DNA from: Dysidea avara
Taxonomy: Eukaryota; Porifera; Demospongiae; Dictyoceratida; Dysideidae
Assembly: GCF_963678975.1 (NCBI RefSeq)
Contig: NC_089278.1
Span: forward strand, 15,357,959 to 15,421,958
DNA: 64,000 nt
Reading direction: 5' to 3'
The position numbers and the translations under genes were made by a program. Positions 11,801-23,751 of the stretch are shown here, in pieces. How positions within the stretch are numbered: the stretch's first letter is position 1; each line of letters starts with the position of its first letter. Under the pieces are notes generated by a model. That model made no database searches, was not told the DNA's origin, and worked only from the letters and a program-made list of their open reading frames with translations.

Positions 11801-14800
11801 ACTATTGTATGCTATAACAACAAACTAGTATGAAGTAGGAATCCAAGTAATAAAAGATAGTAAAATGAGATGAATGATGATATTACAGCATAGCTCAGTG
11901 GGAAAATCCCTACTTTAGCATTGAACAAATAACATGCCAATGTAAGGATTTTTCTCACAGAGTTATGCTGTAATACCATCATTCATCTCTTGTTTCACAG
12001 CTTTTTATAATATAGCACTTTAATCCCTACTTCATTTTTGAATTGTTAAGTTTTAAATATAATTGCTTATGAAGTTTCAGAATTTTTCAACCAGTTTTGT
12101 AAATGGAAAAGACATTTGTTTGTAACTTTTTTATATAATAACCTTGCCTGGTCATTTTGCTCCTATGTTATGTATGGCAGTACTGTATAGTAGGGATCAT
12201 AGAAGTTTAGGTTTTCCTGCCCAAGAAGCAGCCTCACTTATCCTTCACAGCTTGCCAGTACTGTGTAATAACCCACAAATGTGCCTTCAGAATGATCTTT
12301 AACAATCCCAACAAGTTTCATTGTTTACACAGGTTAAAACATAGTTAACTTATAAGTATCTCACAGCCATTAATGGCAGGTGGCTTGCTGAGTATTACTG
12401 CTGATTATGGCAAGTGGCTTGGTAAGTATTACTGCTGATAATAGCAGGTAGCTTGCTGAGCATTGCAGAACAGGGATCGCAGTCACCTTCAGATGTGGCA
12501 TACCACAGAGGTGTAAAATAATGAACTCTTTATAGAACTTTGCGTGGGCGAGATCAAAGGGAAAAGTGTACTTTAATTTTCATAAAGTACACTCTCAGCC
12601 AGCCAGCAGGGCTTCATGACCACAAATAGTGCTTTATTGCACTGCAAAGAGTGCTTTATTAGCACTCTTTTCGGTGTAATAAAAGCACTCTTTGTGGGCA
12701 ATAAAGCACAGTTTCCCACGTGCCTTAGTGCAGGCTAATAGCCTGCGGGGCTCACGCCAGTATGACTAATCACCCACGCCGGTGAAGGCTGATAGCCTCG
12801 CCGCGCTGAGTGATCAATCACCCCAGCCAATACGAGTTCTACCACTGGATTGCTTTTATAGACATACCTAAATGCTTCGATGATGGGTGGGAGAAGGTAA
12901 CATTGCTGTTACGTTTGTTAATGTAAACGGACAAGTCCTGGAGATATCACGGAAATATTTTGCCATGTGACTCACAATAGAATCGATTGTGGGTTGCGAG
13001 CAAAACCTGCCAAAATATGCGATGAACTTCTTCCATGCCAAACTATGGTGAACTACGCGTGAGTTACTTTGTTAAACTAGTTTGTGTGCATTCAGGCTGC
13101 TAATAGTTCATGCAACGTGTGTTAATTACGAGTCCTAGTGTATGGCAAAGCTACACGGCTAGAAAGTTCCATAAATCATTTAAAGCATAGCCTTGCTCAT
13201 GCTATATGAAAAATAAAGCACTCGGCGCTTGGCCTCGATGCTAATAAAGCACGAGGCGAAGGTGAGTGCTTTATTAGCATCTCGGCCACGCGCCAAGTGC
13301 TTTATTTTTCATATAGCACTTGCGGCTATGCTTTAACATATACACAAAATTAGCAAACTGTTTTCTATAGTTCTGCTCTGCAGTTTAGAAGTTAGCTAGG
13401 CTGATATAGTGAGCTGATTATATTGGTACGAATAATAATTACTAAGTTTGGATCAAAGATGAATACTCAAAAGATTGTGTGATATGGCACTTGCACATTC
13501 CTTTTAATGCCCACTGTGGCTAAGATCATGACTGATCGTCAATTGTATGGAGCTGATGTGGTACAAATAATATAAAGTTGCTAGCGATTGAAGATAAGAT
13601 CAAGACTGAAACCTCAATAGCTGTAGTAAATTGTGGAAGTACATGCTGATCTAGACTGTAGTGTCAATAAGCTGCAGTAATAAGAATCCCCCAAACTAGG
13701 ATTCAAAAACTAATATATATCACACAATAGGAAATATTACCCTATGTACACATTTCATAGAAGGGATATTACCTCCTTTAATGCTTCATGTATCACATGA
13801 CTGTTTGTTATTGAAACTGGGTATACAAAGGTTCTAGTAAGGTGTTGATGACAAAAGAAACAAAGGATGTGTAGTAATATCAGTGTGAAAGAAGCATTTT
13901 GATTGCTCAAAATCTTGTACACATGACCACACTTTATCATACGCAGAGCCTCTACACATGAATGGATTCTTGTATAGGCTGTCTCATGTTTAGTAACAGG
14001 CTGTACATGATAGTGCATGTGTGGCTTGTTGTGGCTACAAGGATAGCTTCTTGCTATAATTGTACATACACCTGCATTGTCAGCAGTCTGTTACTTGGTT
14101 TTTGTAGAGAAACTGATATAGTATCTGTCACTCTGGTTTCCATAATGCATTAATGAAATTCAAAAAGTATATATTGAAAGCTAATGCATGATGTTGTTTT
14201 GTGTTGCAAAAATTGGTACTACATTGTGTGTTGTTCTTGTTGCTATAGCAATACACCCCTGAACAGTTGAAGACTATTAGCAAGTAAGTCACCATGGCAA
14301 CAAGAGTAACCAATCATGTTGTTCATTATAGCATCAAATACTTCATGCAAGCTGATCATAGTCGAATTACAAAAGTTGATACCCAAACCCCATTCCATTC
14401 CAAACAAGATGCATTCCAGAGACTAGCAGCATATCATGTTTATTATGAGCCTGAGCCCTCAGAAGCCATAGAGAATAGAGGTAGGATCAGTAGTGACTAT
14501 GTGTGCATGCGTGAGTAAGTGAAAATCTGTACAAAATTCCTTTACAATAGGCTAAATTACATGATACCTTCAACGCATTGCCATAATTTTATAGCAGAAA
14601 ACTTAAGTGAATTTGGACAACATGACAGTCAGCTGGAAATTAACCATGCAGTGTATATTTTCTTGTAACCTTTACCTTCATAAGATGATACCACACTCAT
14701 ATGACCTACATACAGTGAAACCTTGCTTATCCGAACCCCTTGGGATCAGGGGTGGTCCATAAGTCTGAAAAGTCCATATCTCTGAAATTGTGTAGAAATA

Positions 14801-16007
14801 GCCTTACAATAGCATAAAGAACATTTTTTTTTAAATTCAGTATTAACTATTCTAATAGAACAGTCACTACTCTAATAGAGTAGTCATTTCTATAGTTCGG
14901 TTAACCGAGAATCCGGATAAGTGGGGTCCGGATAACTGAGGTTCCACTGTATATGGTATCCGTGTAGATGTTATTGTGTGCTGTTGTGTTGGTAGTGGAG
15001 CAGATGCATGACATACTAGCCCGTGAACTGATGAAGAAGAGCAGAGGTTTGACAGCTAAATATCATCACTTGTTACTTAAAGATATGGAGGTGTGTTTGT
15101 TAGTTTGTGTGTAGTTAGTACACTCTGTATCTCACACATGCATACCACACATGCTTGTTCATATTGACTAATGCAAACATGTCATCTAGAAGTGAATTGT
15201 TTACTGTAGACACCTGTTCCAAAGCACATTGACTTGGCAAATGAGAGACTGTTTGTTGAAGCAGAAATGTTTAAGGATAGCCAAAGTCATCTACAAGACT
15301 GTACTCCAGGTAGGATGACGTTATTCTGTTATATGTTAATCTAAGCCATGTGCTTTGCTGCAAGGAGAGGGGACCCTCCTGTTATATATAGTCCATAACT
15401 GAAGTTGTGTGCACTTTTACAATGTTTTAAACTACCCTAATAATAGTAAAACACTCACTCACTACTCTAGTAAAACCATTGCTTTGGTTATTTTAGTCTT
15501 TAGGTATATAGTATAGTTCGAATGATTCTAGTACTTATAGTCCGTTCGTGTTCACCTGAGCCCTCGTTTCTTGTTAATAACTCTTGTTACATGGGCCAGC
15601 TGCCCAAAGATTTAGTAGCGCTGTGACTGTTAATCAAAAAATGCTTTGATACAGGCAAGAACAAATGAGTTATGAGGCTTTAAAAATATCCCATACATTT
15701 AGTATGGACGATTCATGTGCGCCACATGTTGAAAACATGCTTGTTCCAGTACAAAACCATTGGGAGTGAACACCTGTTTACTTCTTTGATATTACTATAT
15801 TTGGCGGGGCTCAGGTGAACGCATACCGACTATAGTACATAAAATGGTTGCTGTTTTGAAATGCCATCTTTTATGTCCATAGGAGCAATATCATTGGATG
15901 GTGCTAACACATCCAAATTACCTGGTCTAAATAGCAGCCAATTGTTGTTACGTGATATTAATATACTGCAATATACCAATACTTCTGGATCAGTTGGAAT
16001 AACATAA
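5838..16007 (+). CDS. BICRA-like: BICRA/BICRAL (GLTSCR1) homologue, ncBAF chromatin-remodelling subunit
   Basis: Ten exons join in frame to 944 codons: 5838-7382, 7428-7559, 7694-7789, 8555-8759, 10357-10709, 14249-14283, 14332-14480, 14996-15090, 15210-15309, 15883-16007. Introns one and six are only 45 and 48 bp. Residues 1-780 are low-complexity Ser/Thr/Gln-rich, beginning MDDGEDYSTDLLLASLLDDS with an LxxLL-like segment and a run of alanines near 545. The C-terminus carries the GLTSCR1 domain (about 790-900): FHSKQDAFQRLAAYHVYYEP, then a helix ending LTAKYHHLLLKDME, then ANERLFVEAEMF. In animals this family is the defining subunit of the BRD9-containing GBAF/ncBAF SWI/SNF complex, where this domain contacts the core. 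The family assignment rests on the domain order and spacing; BICRA versus BICRAL is probably a vertebrate split. The 5' end may include an untranslated exon. Confidence 0.82.
10978..11140. repeat. Palindromic MITE in BICRA-like intron 5
   Basis: The left end AGTTAGACACCACATACC is mirrored by AGTATGTAGTGTCTAACT at the right end. Inner blocks (TTAGAATGATGCAA / TTGCATCATTCTAA) also pair, giving a nearly full-length fold-back of about 163 bp. It has no coding capacity. Confidence 0.75.
11399..11805. mobile_element. hAT-like MITE with 8-bp target duplication
   Basis: The ends are inverted: AGTGATGTGCAATAT on the left and ATATTGCACATCACT near the right. The element is flanked by the direct repeat TGTATGCT at 11391-11398 and 11806-11813. 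Eight-bp duplications are the hallmark of hAT transposition. The interior is AT-rich with repeated ATCGATATC-type blocks and encodes no transposase, so it is non-autonomous. Confidence 0.8.
11831..12034. repeat. Imperfect palindromic MITE
   Basis: The left end TGAAGTAGG...GAGATGAATGATG is mirrored by CATCATTCATCTC...CCCTACTTCA, and TATTACAGCATA pairs with TATGCTGTAATA further in. The arms are about 90 bp with some mismatches. It lies in intron 5 of the BICRA-like gene, next to two other MITEs. Confidence 0.7.
12570..12830. repeat. Cluster of short hairpins rich in GTGCTTTATT
   Basis: Several snap-back blocks sit side by side: AGTGTACTTTA/TAAAGTACACT at 12570-12595, a GTGCTTTATT...AATAAAGCAC pair at 12631-12710, and GGCTAATAGCC and GGCTGATAGCC at 12733-12800. 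The AGTGCTTTATT wording is shared with the palindrome at 13180-13336, so these are probably related elements. Confidence 0.55.
13180..13336. repeat. Near-perfect 157-bp palindrome
   Basis: TTAAAGCATAGCC...GCTATATGAAAAATAAAGCA is followed by its mirror TGCTTTATTTTTCATATAGC...GGCTATGCTTTAA. The arms are about 75 bp and highly matched, and both outer ends are TTAAAGCATAG. It is probably a recently arrived fold-back MITE in BICRA-like intron 5. Confidence 0.8.
14713..14949. mobile_element. Tc1/mariner (pogo-like) MITE flanked by TA
   Basis: The left end CAGTGAAACCTTGCTTATCC is mirrored by GGATAACTGAGGTTCCACTG, and TA lies on each side (14711-14712 and 14950-14951). CAGTRRAACCTC-type ends and TA target sites are typical of pogo/Tigger-group elements. 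The middle holds two copies of the CTCTAATAGAG motif. Degraded ends of the same family appear near 8905-8930 and 9760-9842. Confidence 0.72.
15536..15834. mobile_element. MITE with TATAGTC ends
   Basis: The left end TATAGTCCGTTCGTGTTCAC is mirrored by GTGAACGCATACCGACTATA, with CTGAGCC/GGCTCAG pairing just inside. It is about 300 bp, non-coding, and sits in the last intron of the BICRA-like gene. Confidence 0.75.
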
Positions 16008-16572
16008 AATATTCATCGTCCATTGTGTCAATATTTGTATTTTATTTGAAATATATTTATAAATTGTATAATATATTTGTAAATACTGTGTCATGAAATA
16101 ATACTGTACAAATGTCATGGTGGAAGGACTTGAACAAATCCTTTGAACTTGTGGACTTCTGGTAGTCTCTAGTGCCGTATCTCTTCTGCAGGGGTTTTAT
16201 AATCGTGCAAAAATATGTGTGAAGAATATCACGTGACGTCGCAAATGTGGCGTTTATTTGAGACGGAGTTATCTCTTTCTAGTGTGGTTTGCATCAGTGT
16301 TCGAATCCCATAACGCCGTGCGTAACTGCAGTATCTACGATTTATGCGAGGATTTATGATTGTTTTGGTCCATGGTTTATTGACACCAGAGGTAGAGAGA
16401 ACCAATTCATGGCAGTCTAGTAATGGATAATGACATACTAGAAGCACAATGAAAAGCTGGTCTGCTTTTTGAAACATTCACCATCCAGATGGTGCGTGTA
16501 GATCAGCTGCGAGACTACTAGTCTCGTGCCTCAGACCTTTCCTCCGCCCCCACACAAAAAAGTGGTCTGGGC
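16008..16572. other. Spacer downstream of BICRA-like gene
   Basis: AT-rich sequence carries the presumed 3' UTR and poly(A) site of the BICRA-like gene (tandem ATATTT-rich blocks at 16010-16085). No gene is seen. A minus-strand frame at 16229-16477 has no recognisable domain. Confidence 0.5.
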
Positions 16573-17349
16573 CTAGTCTCGCGTGGCCAGACCCTTTCCG
16601 CGCAGCCGCTTATCGATTTGAAATTATAAACGCCGCGCTACAAGGGTCTGGAACAGTTCACGTATTTAAAAAAAATCTACCGTGTTTTTCAGGTTTCTTG
16701 CGAAAATCAAAGCATTAACGTGATCAAACACGTGATCCCTGCTTCGAACTAGCTAGGCTTACATAACTTGCAGCATACTAGCAATATACTTGAACGTGTA
16801 GTACTGTACAATGATCGGCAAAAGGTGCGAATGTTCACTTTAATTGCCTTGCAAGTTCGAGATATTTGAATTACAGATCACGTGTTTGATCTTGATTTTC
16901 GCAAGAAACCTGAAAAACACGGTACAATCCCCAGTGGTTGGGGAATGTAAATTGGCTCACGCGATCCCTCAATCGCCAAAGTAGTCTGATTACTGAAGAA
17001 CGAACTGAAGAGGTCTCTGGGGATGACGACTATCGACCCGTGTGGGTTTTGCCTTCTACCTACTACTGACTCTTCAACAAGTACGGTTGAATAAAGACAA
17101 ACAAGCTCAGTTCATCTCGAGGTAAAAGGAAAGTAGGCGAAAGGTTTAAGCGGATTTGCCGGTCAGAACAGACTAAAGATTCAAGGAAACACACGTTGCA
17201 TTTTGTACTTTTGTATTTTAGGTGTTACCCAGTCCATCAATTGTCACCAATAACGTGTCAAAATTTCATGTTCACGAATTCCAGACCCTTGTAGCGCGGC
17301 GCTTATAATTTCCGATCGATAAGCGGCTGCTCTGGCCACGCGAGACTAG
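16573..17349. mobile_element. Nested fold-back DNA element, non-autonomous
   Basis: Outer inverted repeats of about 75-80 bp (16573-16653 and 17279-17349) begin CTAGTCTCGCGTGGCCAGA and end with the mirror TCTGGCCACGCGAGACTAG. A second inverted repeat lies inside: 16679-16737 (TTTTCAGGTTTCTTGCGAAA) and 16876-16924. Between them are unique sequences with no long frame. No clear target duplication was found. Confidence 0.75.
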
Positions 17350-17579
17350 AAGAACTGTCCTAGTTCGTTCATTTCTATAAATCCATAAGCGCCGAAGAAA
17401 ACTGAAAACTTATCCGGTGTAGAGGACGAGACTGAACATACCTGGTTTTCGACTGCTGTTCAATCGGAGGATTGGTAAGGAATATAGCTGAAATGTATAC
17501 TGAGAGTTTGGTGAGGAAGGTGTGGTTACCCTATACTCGTTCATTTAGTGAATAAGAGTAACTCAGCTTGTATGATAAC

Positions 17580-18534
17580 CAGAGGCGTAGCCAAGGGGAG
17601 GCATTTGCCCCCCATCACCGTAGTGGTTTTTTTTTTTGAAACCTCCGTCACAAGCTTACCAATATTAAACTGACACGCAAATGACTATAAATTATGTGCG
17701 CTACTACGTGGTACCACCAGGGGTTGCTAGTGAACGCGCACACACAACATTCAACTCGCTCGTGAATCCACCGAACGAAAATATTAGAGACACACTGCTC
17801 TATATTTAGCCTAGATTACTCACGTGATAGAGCATTTTCGAATTTAAAGTGTGACCCGCTCAAAGGACCTTGCTGCAGCAGGAGTCACAACTTACAAGTG
17901 ACAAAGGAGACCAGATGACGCTAAGAACCTACTGCCTATGAGGTCATAAAGTGTTAAATGTACCAAGTTTATTTTCTCAAGTCGATCACACTAGATCTTT
18001 GTACAGCAGTGCTGCCAGTGTAGTCGGCCTATTCCAAGAATGCGGTTCTTCAGAACACCCTGGCTACGGGCCTGGATCAGTCACAAGCTTACAAGTTCTG
18101 CTAGCAAGAAAGACCGGTGGGATTTCATGCAATACGTGGCCTTTGAATTTTGCCGAGTGAAATGAGTGAACATGTCATCCTGTCAGCAGTGTGCTAGGAC
18201 TGCAACACAAGCTGTGGCTAACGTAAAGCAACTTGTATTAGCACTAAAATATTAACAATATAGCTCTACCGGACTGTGGATGAATTTGTTGGAGTACAGT
18301 TGTGGCACGTGCGATGATGCTCGACGAATATACCTCCATTGAATCATTGGTGAAAGATAAGCAATCAGTACTGAAGTAGTTACGTAGCTAGTTGTGTGAG
18401 CTGTAATAATACAACACCGTATGTTGGCTAGCCCACCATTGGGTCATTAGCCCTTTTTGCAATCATGAATGATTTTGAGCGTTTCGTGGGGGCATGCCTG
18501 CCCCTCCATCACCTTCTGGCTAGCTACGCCCCTG
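17580..18534. mobile_element. hAT-like non-autonomous element with 8-bp TSD
   Basis: The 955-bp element begins CAGAGGCGTAGCCAAGGGG and ends CTAGCTACGCCCCTG. It is flanked by the exact direct repeat ATGATAAC at 17572-17579 and 18535-18542. CAG...CTG ends with 8-bp duplications indicate hAT-family transposition. The longest frame is 69 codons with no transposase similarity. Sub-terminal GGAGGCATTTGCCCCCC / GGGGGCATGCCTGCCCC blocks also pair. Confidence 0.85.
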
Positions 18535-18542
18535 ATGATAAC

Positions 18543-19902
18543 CGACCGTATTACATGGCACTGGTCTACCGCAAAACGCTTAGGCTAGGCAAACATGATT
18601 CACATCCCTCTAATCATGTGCACATGCTAAGATGGCTGGCTATCATTTTGCAGCACAGCAAATGTCACTTGCAACCTCAGAAACGGTGGTAAAACGTACA
18701 TAGGCTTTAGCTAACCACAGACAACTTGATTTTCTTTAATGAAAAATACCTTCTGCCCACATGGAAATCCGTGGATGAGATGAGAAACAAGTCAGGCGGA
18801 AAAACTCATAATGAAGGCGTGGTCTTACCCAACACCCTCAAGAATCTTTGGCAAGTGGTAGTTGAACTAGTATGGCAGCACCCATCCCTTAAATTAGACA
18901 GAAGGGTCTGATCAACACCAATCAGGTTGCATTGTTGTAATTACCGAAGGGTCCGCATCTCTCAGGAATCACATTGATGGTTTGGATTTGATTCTGGAAT
19001 GGTTTGGACTTGATTCTGGAATCAGGAACAAAAACTTGTTGCTTTCGTCCATATTTCTATGCTTATGTCTTTATATGGAAAGCAAGAATCAATAAATTGA
19101 TGCCAGGAATCACTTAGAAACATAGGAATCACTTAGAAACATAGGAATCATGGAATCCATTACGAGATTTCAAATCATGTCAATCAAAAATCACATGAAT
19201 CAGGTAGAATCACGGAATCAGTAAAGATTCTGATTCACGTCGATCGAAACCTAGCAAGTTACAGACCCCTCAGTAATTACTAAATTTTTACATTTGTTTT
19301 GGAGTTACTAATATTTGCATTGCAACCTAGGGTGTGGCACTCTATAAAATATTGTGTGCACAACAAGATGCCATTTTTGAGTGCAAAAAATCGATGCGCT
19401 TAATGCTTGGAAAAAAAATTAAGTGCTACTATATACAAAGGAATCATACTGAAAGTTAGATTATTGGTACTACAAAGTGAGTTAGTAAGTAAAAGTACAT
19501 AACCTACTTGTGCCATGGTGATTAAGGAAGAGAACGCTTGATACTTTGGCCCTCACTTTTTCCCAGAAATCCGAAGCCATAGCAACTTTTACCCAGACTA
19601 CACCTTTGGTCACAACCCATCTATAGAGGTTTTCAGAAAAATCCAAAAACAAGTATATTTACGGGACGCCATTATGTCTGACCTTGTAACTTGACTTCAG
19701 CAATGTTTGTTGTTAGCAACTTTTAAAAGAAATGATGATGTTTGTCAGCATGATTATCCAGCACTATATTTTGAAGAAAAGTCAGTGACTAAGTATGCTT
19801 TAGTTGCCAAGAAGTTTTTTACGAAATTCGCCCACTAGCCACAGTTAAGCAACTTTAGCCACAATACTCCATGGACAATATGGGTATACAGTGATTAACA
19901 AC
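18543..19902. other. Repeat-derived spacer, no gene
   Basis: No coding feature is convincing. A 21-bp tandem duplication (GGAATCACTTAGAAACATA) is at 19107-19148, within a stretch of many diverged GGAATCA/GATTCTGATTC blocks (18960-19240), which looks like an old minisatellite. Confidence 0.5.
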
Positions 19903-20368
19903 CAGTGATGGGCAAGTTACTTTTTAAAAGTAACTAGTTACATATTACTTGCAGCTGAACTATTTAGTTACAGTTACATATTAAAGTAACTAATAATATT
20001 ACATATTATATTACTTTGTGCCCACAGCCTTAAGCTGTCACGTTTGAAACTACCACCTTATCACATGACACGATTGCGTTGTTGGACAATGTGCAAATCT
20101 TGATTATAAGTAAGAAGCTGGTGAATAAGCCTCTTAGTCTTCATTACTTCGTTCAGTGGATTACTAACGAGATTAGTAACTTCGTTACTTGTAGTAATAA
20201 TATTACGTAATATTAGATTCGTTACAGTAACTATATTACTTAGGTAACGCGTTACATTTGTAAGTAAAGTAACTTGAGTTATATTACCTGTTTTTATAGC
20301 ATATTTCGTTATATTACTTAGTTACCACAAAAGTAATAATATTACGTAACGCGTTACTCCCAACACTG
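19903..20368. mobile_element. hAT-like MITE rich in GTAACTAGTTAC, 8-bp TSD
   Basis: It starts CAGTGATGGGCAAGTTACTT and ends AACGCGTTACTCCCAACACTG. It is flanked by exact TTAACAAC copies at 19895-19902 and 20369-20376. The interior is saturated with TAATATTACGTAACG-type sub-repeats in both orientations. It is non-coding. Elements with this end sequence are familiar in many animal genomes. Confidence 0.85.
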
Positions 20369-20827
20369 TTAACAACAGTAGCTGATTTGCACTGGTGGTT
20401 TATGTGATCATAATAAAACATTCCATGTTTTATACGTTCATAGGTTCCATAAAGCATCACGGCTATTACATGACGTAAATTCACTTCCCGTGAATATACG
20501 TGTTTTAGGATTCTTTATAGAATTGTGTAGCATATAGTTTTAATAGCTGTGGTGCTTTACAAAACCTTAAACACAGGATGCCATATGTAGAAGAGTTTGT
20601 CACAAAGATTAAGGTCTCCAATAGGGTGGTGTTGTTTTTTAAGAACAAAAGTAGATGGAGTAGTAAAGGGCCTTGTGACTGATATACTCATGATGCTGCC
20701 TAATACAGGTTTTTGCAATTGAATTAGACACCTTTGCAATTGGCTTCGTCCCATCATACAGTACGGTAGTACTGTATAGTAGGGGCGACGAAGGTGTGGG
20801 CGTGGTCCACGAAAATAAATCAAGCCA

Positions 20828-20935
20828 AAGTCATCTTCACAAATCCTTCACGGCCACTTGACAGTATTGGTCAAGTATAATCAAGCCCAAACATGTTTTC
20901 ATAATGACCCGAAGCATTTTCAACCAGGTGCTACA
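20828..20935 (-). repeat. Copy of a dispersed repeat (TTGACAGTATTGG family)
   Basis: This stretch (TTGACAGTATTGGTCAAGTA, then TAATCAAGCCCAAA) recurs in the same orientation at 34497-34600 and reversed at 24955-25030 and, more diverged, at 9590-9680. The copies share about 80-100 bp, and next to some of them are (CAGG)n or (CCTG)n runs. It is probably a SINE- or LINE-tail-like family. It is not a gene, though each copy can read as a short peptide. Confidence 0.6.
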
Positions 20936-21379
20936 AAATTTAAAAAGATTTTTTTTTTCACGAATTTTCTACTGCCTCACTGCCTGCCTGCCTGCTTGGT
21001 GCATTTAGTCAAACGTAGTGGAAAATTGGCTACAGCTACAGCCTTACTTCTTTCACGAAAATGCTTCAGATTTCATGGAGATGAAACCTTTAGTATTTTA
21101 AATATTCTACAATGTATGCGCTATTGTCTTACTGATTTTCCTTTGATCCTTCTTTATTGTGGCCATCGCTCATCAGTAGGGCTTCCATAGTCATGCCAGT
21201 ACATTATGCAGTAATATATTGGAATACATGTGTTAGTGCACCAAACTTTTAGAATACGTTTGTGATTTTGACGTTTGGTTTATACAGGACCTATCGTACG
21301 TCGTTGACAAAATACACACGTAACACATCTTGTTTAGTAGGTTTAACTGCTTGCGTTTCTAAATGCATTTCTTTGCGAC

Positions 21380-21600
21380 TGTCACATTCTTCGCTCAGTT
21401 ACAGTATTAGTAGCCACCCATACTACCAATCTCCATCCCTTCACATTACCGGAGAACCTAATTTCACACAAGACAACACCATTCGAATCACTTCATCCCA
21501 CCCTTAATACTTATAAGTATAGTTTTTATCCTAGAACAATTAAAGATTGGAATAATTCGCCAATAAATATTATAGAATCAAGAAACGTGGATTAACTTAC
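21380..21600 (+). pseudogene. LINE open-reading-frame C-terminal remnant
   Basis: At about 21508-21590 the plus strand encodes YKYSFYPRTIKDWNNSP. This is close to the 'YKYSFFPRTIRDWNSLP' block that ends many non-LTR retrotransposon polyproteins. Sequence upstream from about 21262 is an open but unremarkable frame, out of register with this block. It is a dead fragment. Confidence 0.5.
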
Positions 21601-23278
21601 TTACGTATAATCTTAATTGTTGTAATTATTAGTTAATTGTATGCGTGTGATTGTACCATTTGGGGCTTTTCATCTCCTGAGCAAACCAGCTGAGCTGACT
21701 GCCCAGTATCTAATCTTAAATCTCATCGTCCACTTTAAGTGAACAAATGTAGAGTCATCACTTATAAGCAGCAACTCATTGTAAACTTTCTACTTTGCAG
21801 CAATTCATTGAGCAGTCACCCTGACTACAAGATGGTTCAATGTAGCATCTGTAATGGCTAAAATTCCACCAACACAAGATTGGGCAGAGTTCGCCTCTCT
21901 GCCCACAGTTTGAGCATTAAGACTTTTATTTTATTTATTTGAAATGCTGTATTGTAAACTTGTTTTCATGTGTATGTGCTAATATTGTATTCAGGAAAAT
22001 AAAGCAACAGTCCAACTACTGCTGCAATGTACTTGACGGATTAACAATCACAATTAATGTCAGCACGATATTGATCAAATAAGCAGACAAGCTTGATGAT
22101 GATCACATTAAGTGTCTTACTCCCAGCTACACACTGCTAGTATGACAAGAATTAATGCTGCTTGTCAGCTCTTACGTGACCAATCTCATGGCTTACAGGG
22201 CACAATCACAATCTAAGAACTCCGCAAGACTGTTTTTCAGGTTTGAAAAGTTTTACTGTATGCCATGTTATGGAATTGCTTTATAGGGGTTGCATGCAAA
22301 CTGTCAAGTGTTGCGCACTGGCTGCAACCACTAGGTAGCAATCAAAGCCATGTCAGATTCTGAAGTTTGCATATGTTACACAACTGATGTTTGAAATAAA
22401 TTGTTGCCTTTGCTAATTCTTGATCAGCATAAATTCAGGTCCATCTTGGAAAGTGCGAATGCAAATTAATTACTGGAGTATATATTCTGTATTGATCTTT
22501 GTTTTGGCAGAGATCTAGCATCATGCCATTATGACCACAAGGTAATCCATGGTCATTTTATTCTAGCTAAGACATATATTATATTCGTGCTTGTAATTTT
22601 TGTACGCTAGCTAGCAGTTAACTGATATTCCTGAGTGCAACTAGCTGAATATTGATTTTGTGATTATTATAAAAAGCATCCTTGCTCTTACCAACATTAG
22701 AGGCTACAATGCATACACATATAGTACAAGTGAGCATGTAGTGTCACTGTACATGCATGGAAACTCAAAAAGTCAGCTGAACTTGAATGAGCTATGTCAA
22801 CAGTGGCGTATCTATACTCTCTGGGTTGAGCAAAAAAAAAGGTCACAGCTTGCTGACAACAATGGCAGTCCTCCACCAAATATATAATATACTACACTGC
22901 TCTGAATAGTGTGACTGTTTTATTATCCTATGAATAGCTTTTTTGCTATTCATACGGACCGCCATACGAATAGCACAAGGTGATTTCATAGCTATTCATA
23001 CGTGACTACTAATAGCATGTGGGCTATTCATACTTGACCGTACAAATAGCAATGGCCTATGAACAAATGGGCAATTTTTAGTGTTGTCTGAAATACATTT
23101 ACTGTTTCCCTTTTCACTTGATACTTACTAGTGGACCTATACTCATTGCAAAGATCCACCAGAGGGTTGTTTTGAGTTGAAGGGTGCTTTTCAAAGTGAT
23201 TTTTAGGTGTGCATTCTATTAGGATTTTTGCAAAAAACATGGGGGATCCCTATTATTAGCCGACTATCGTGGTTCATG
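21601..23278. other. Non-coding spacer
   Basis: No gene is seen. Around 22800-22925 a stretch (CAGTGGCGTATCTATAC...GTGTGACTGTTTTATT) resembles the interior of the hAT-like element at 52066-52374. At 22915-23050 the block GCTATTCATAC and its complement recur several times, forming a weak palindromic cluster. Confidence 0.5.
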
Positions 23279-23750
23279 ATATGTATACTGAGGAGAGTAT
23301 CCTACTCTTCTGTAGAAGGGCGTATTGTGAAGTTATGGCATAATGTCAAGGTGTTGTGGTTTGTGACGTATGGGTAGCCATAAAAGTGCAAGAATCGTTA
23401 GCATTTTGTCACAGTAGTGACGCTCAGGAATTCCTATTGCAAAAGACCTGGCAAGAAATGCCTACGCAGTTGTCTAAACCCATGAAAATACACTTGTAGT
23501 TCAGTCAGAAACGCTGAGAGCTCGAGTTAGTTTGGTTGCTAGCAACATTGTTAGGCACACGTTAAATCGATATTATGTTCAATCAAGAGTACATAATAAA
23601 AAAGGGTCATCATTAATTATGTAAAGAGAAACGGATGAACTCGGAAAATGTAACATCATAACCCGGAAATGTAACGTCATAACTTCATGATACACCCTTC
23701 TACAGAAGTATATGAGAGTAGGATACTCTCCTCAGTATATATGTAATAGT
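23279..23750. mobile_element. Fold-back element, GAGGAGAGTATCC ends
   Basis: TGTATACTGAGGAGAGTATCC...TCTGTAGAAGGG near 23283-23325 is mirrored by CCCTTCTACAGA...GGATACTCTCCTCAGTATA near 23689-23740. ATAATGTCAAGG/TAACGTCATAAC-type blocks pair less well inside. It is non-coding. Confidence 0.65.
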
Positions 23751-23751
23751 T

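Noticed and set aside
17951-18160. 69-codon frame as transposase
   Set aside because: It has no transposase motif and is too short. The element is non-autonomous.
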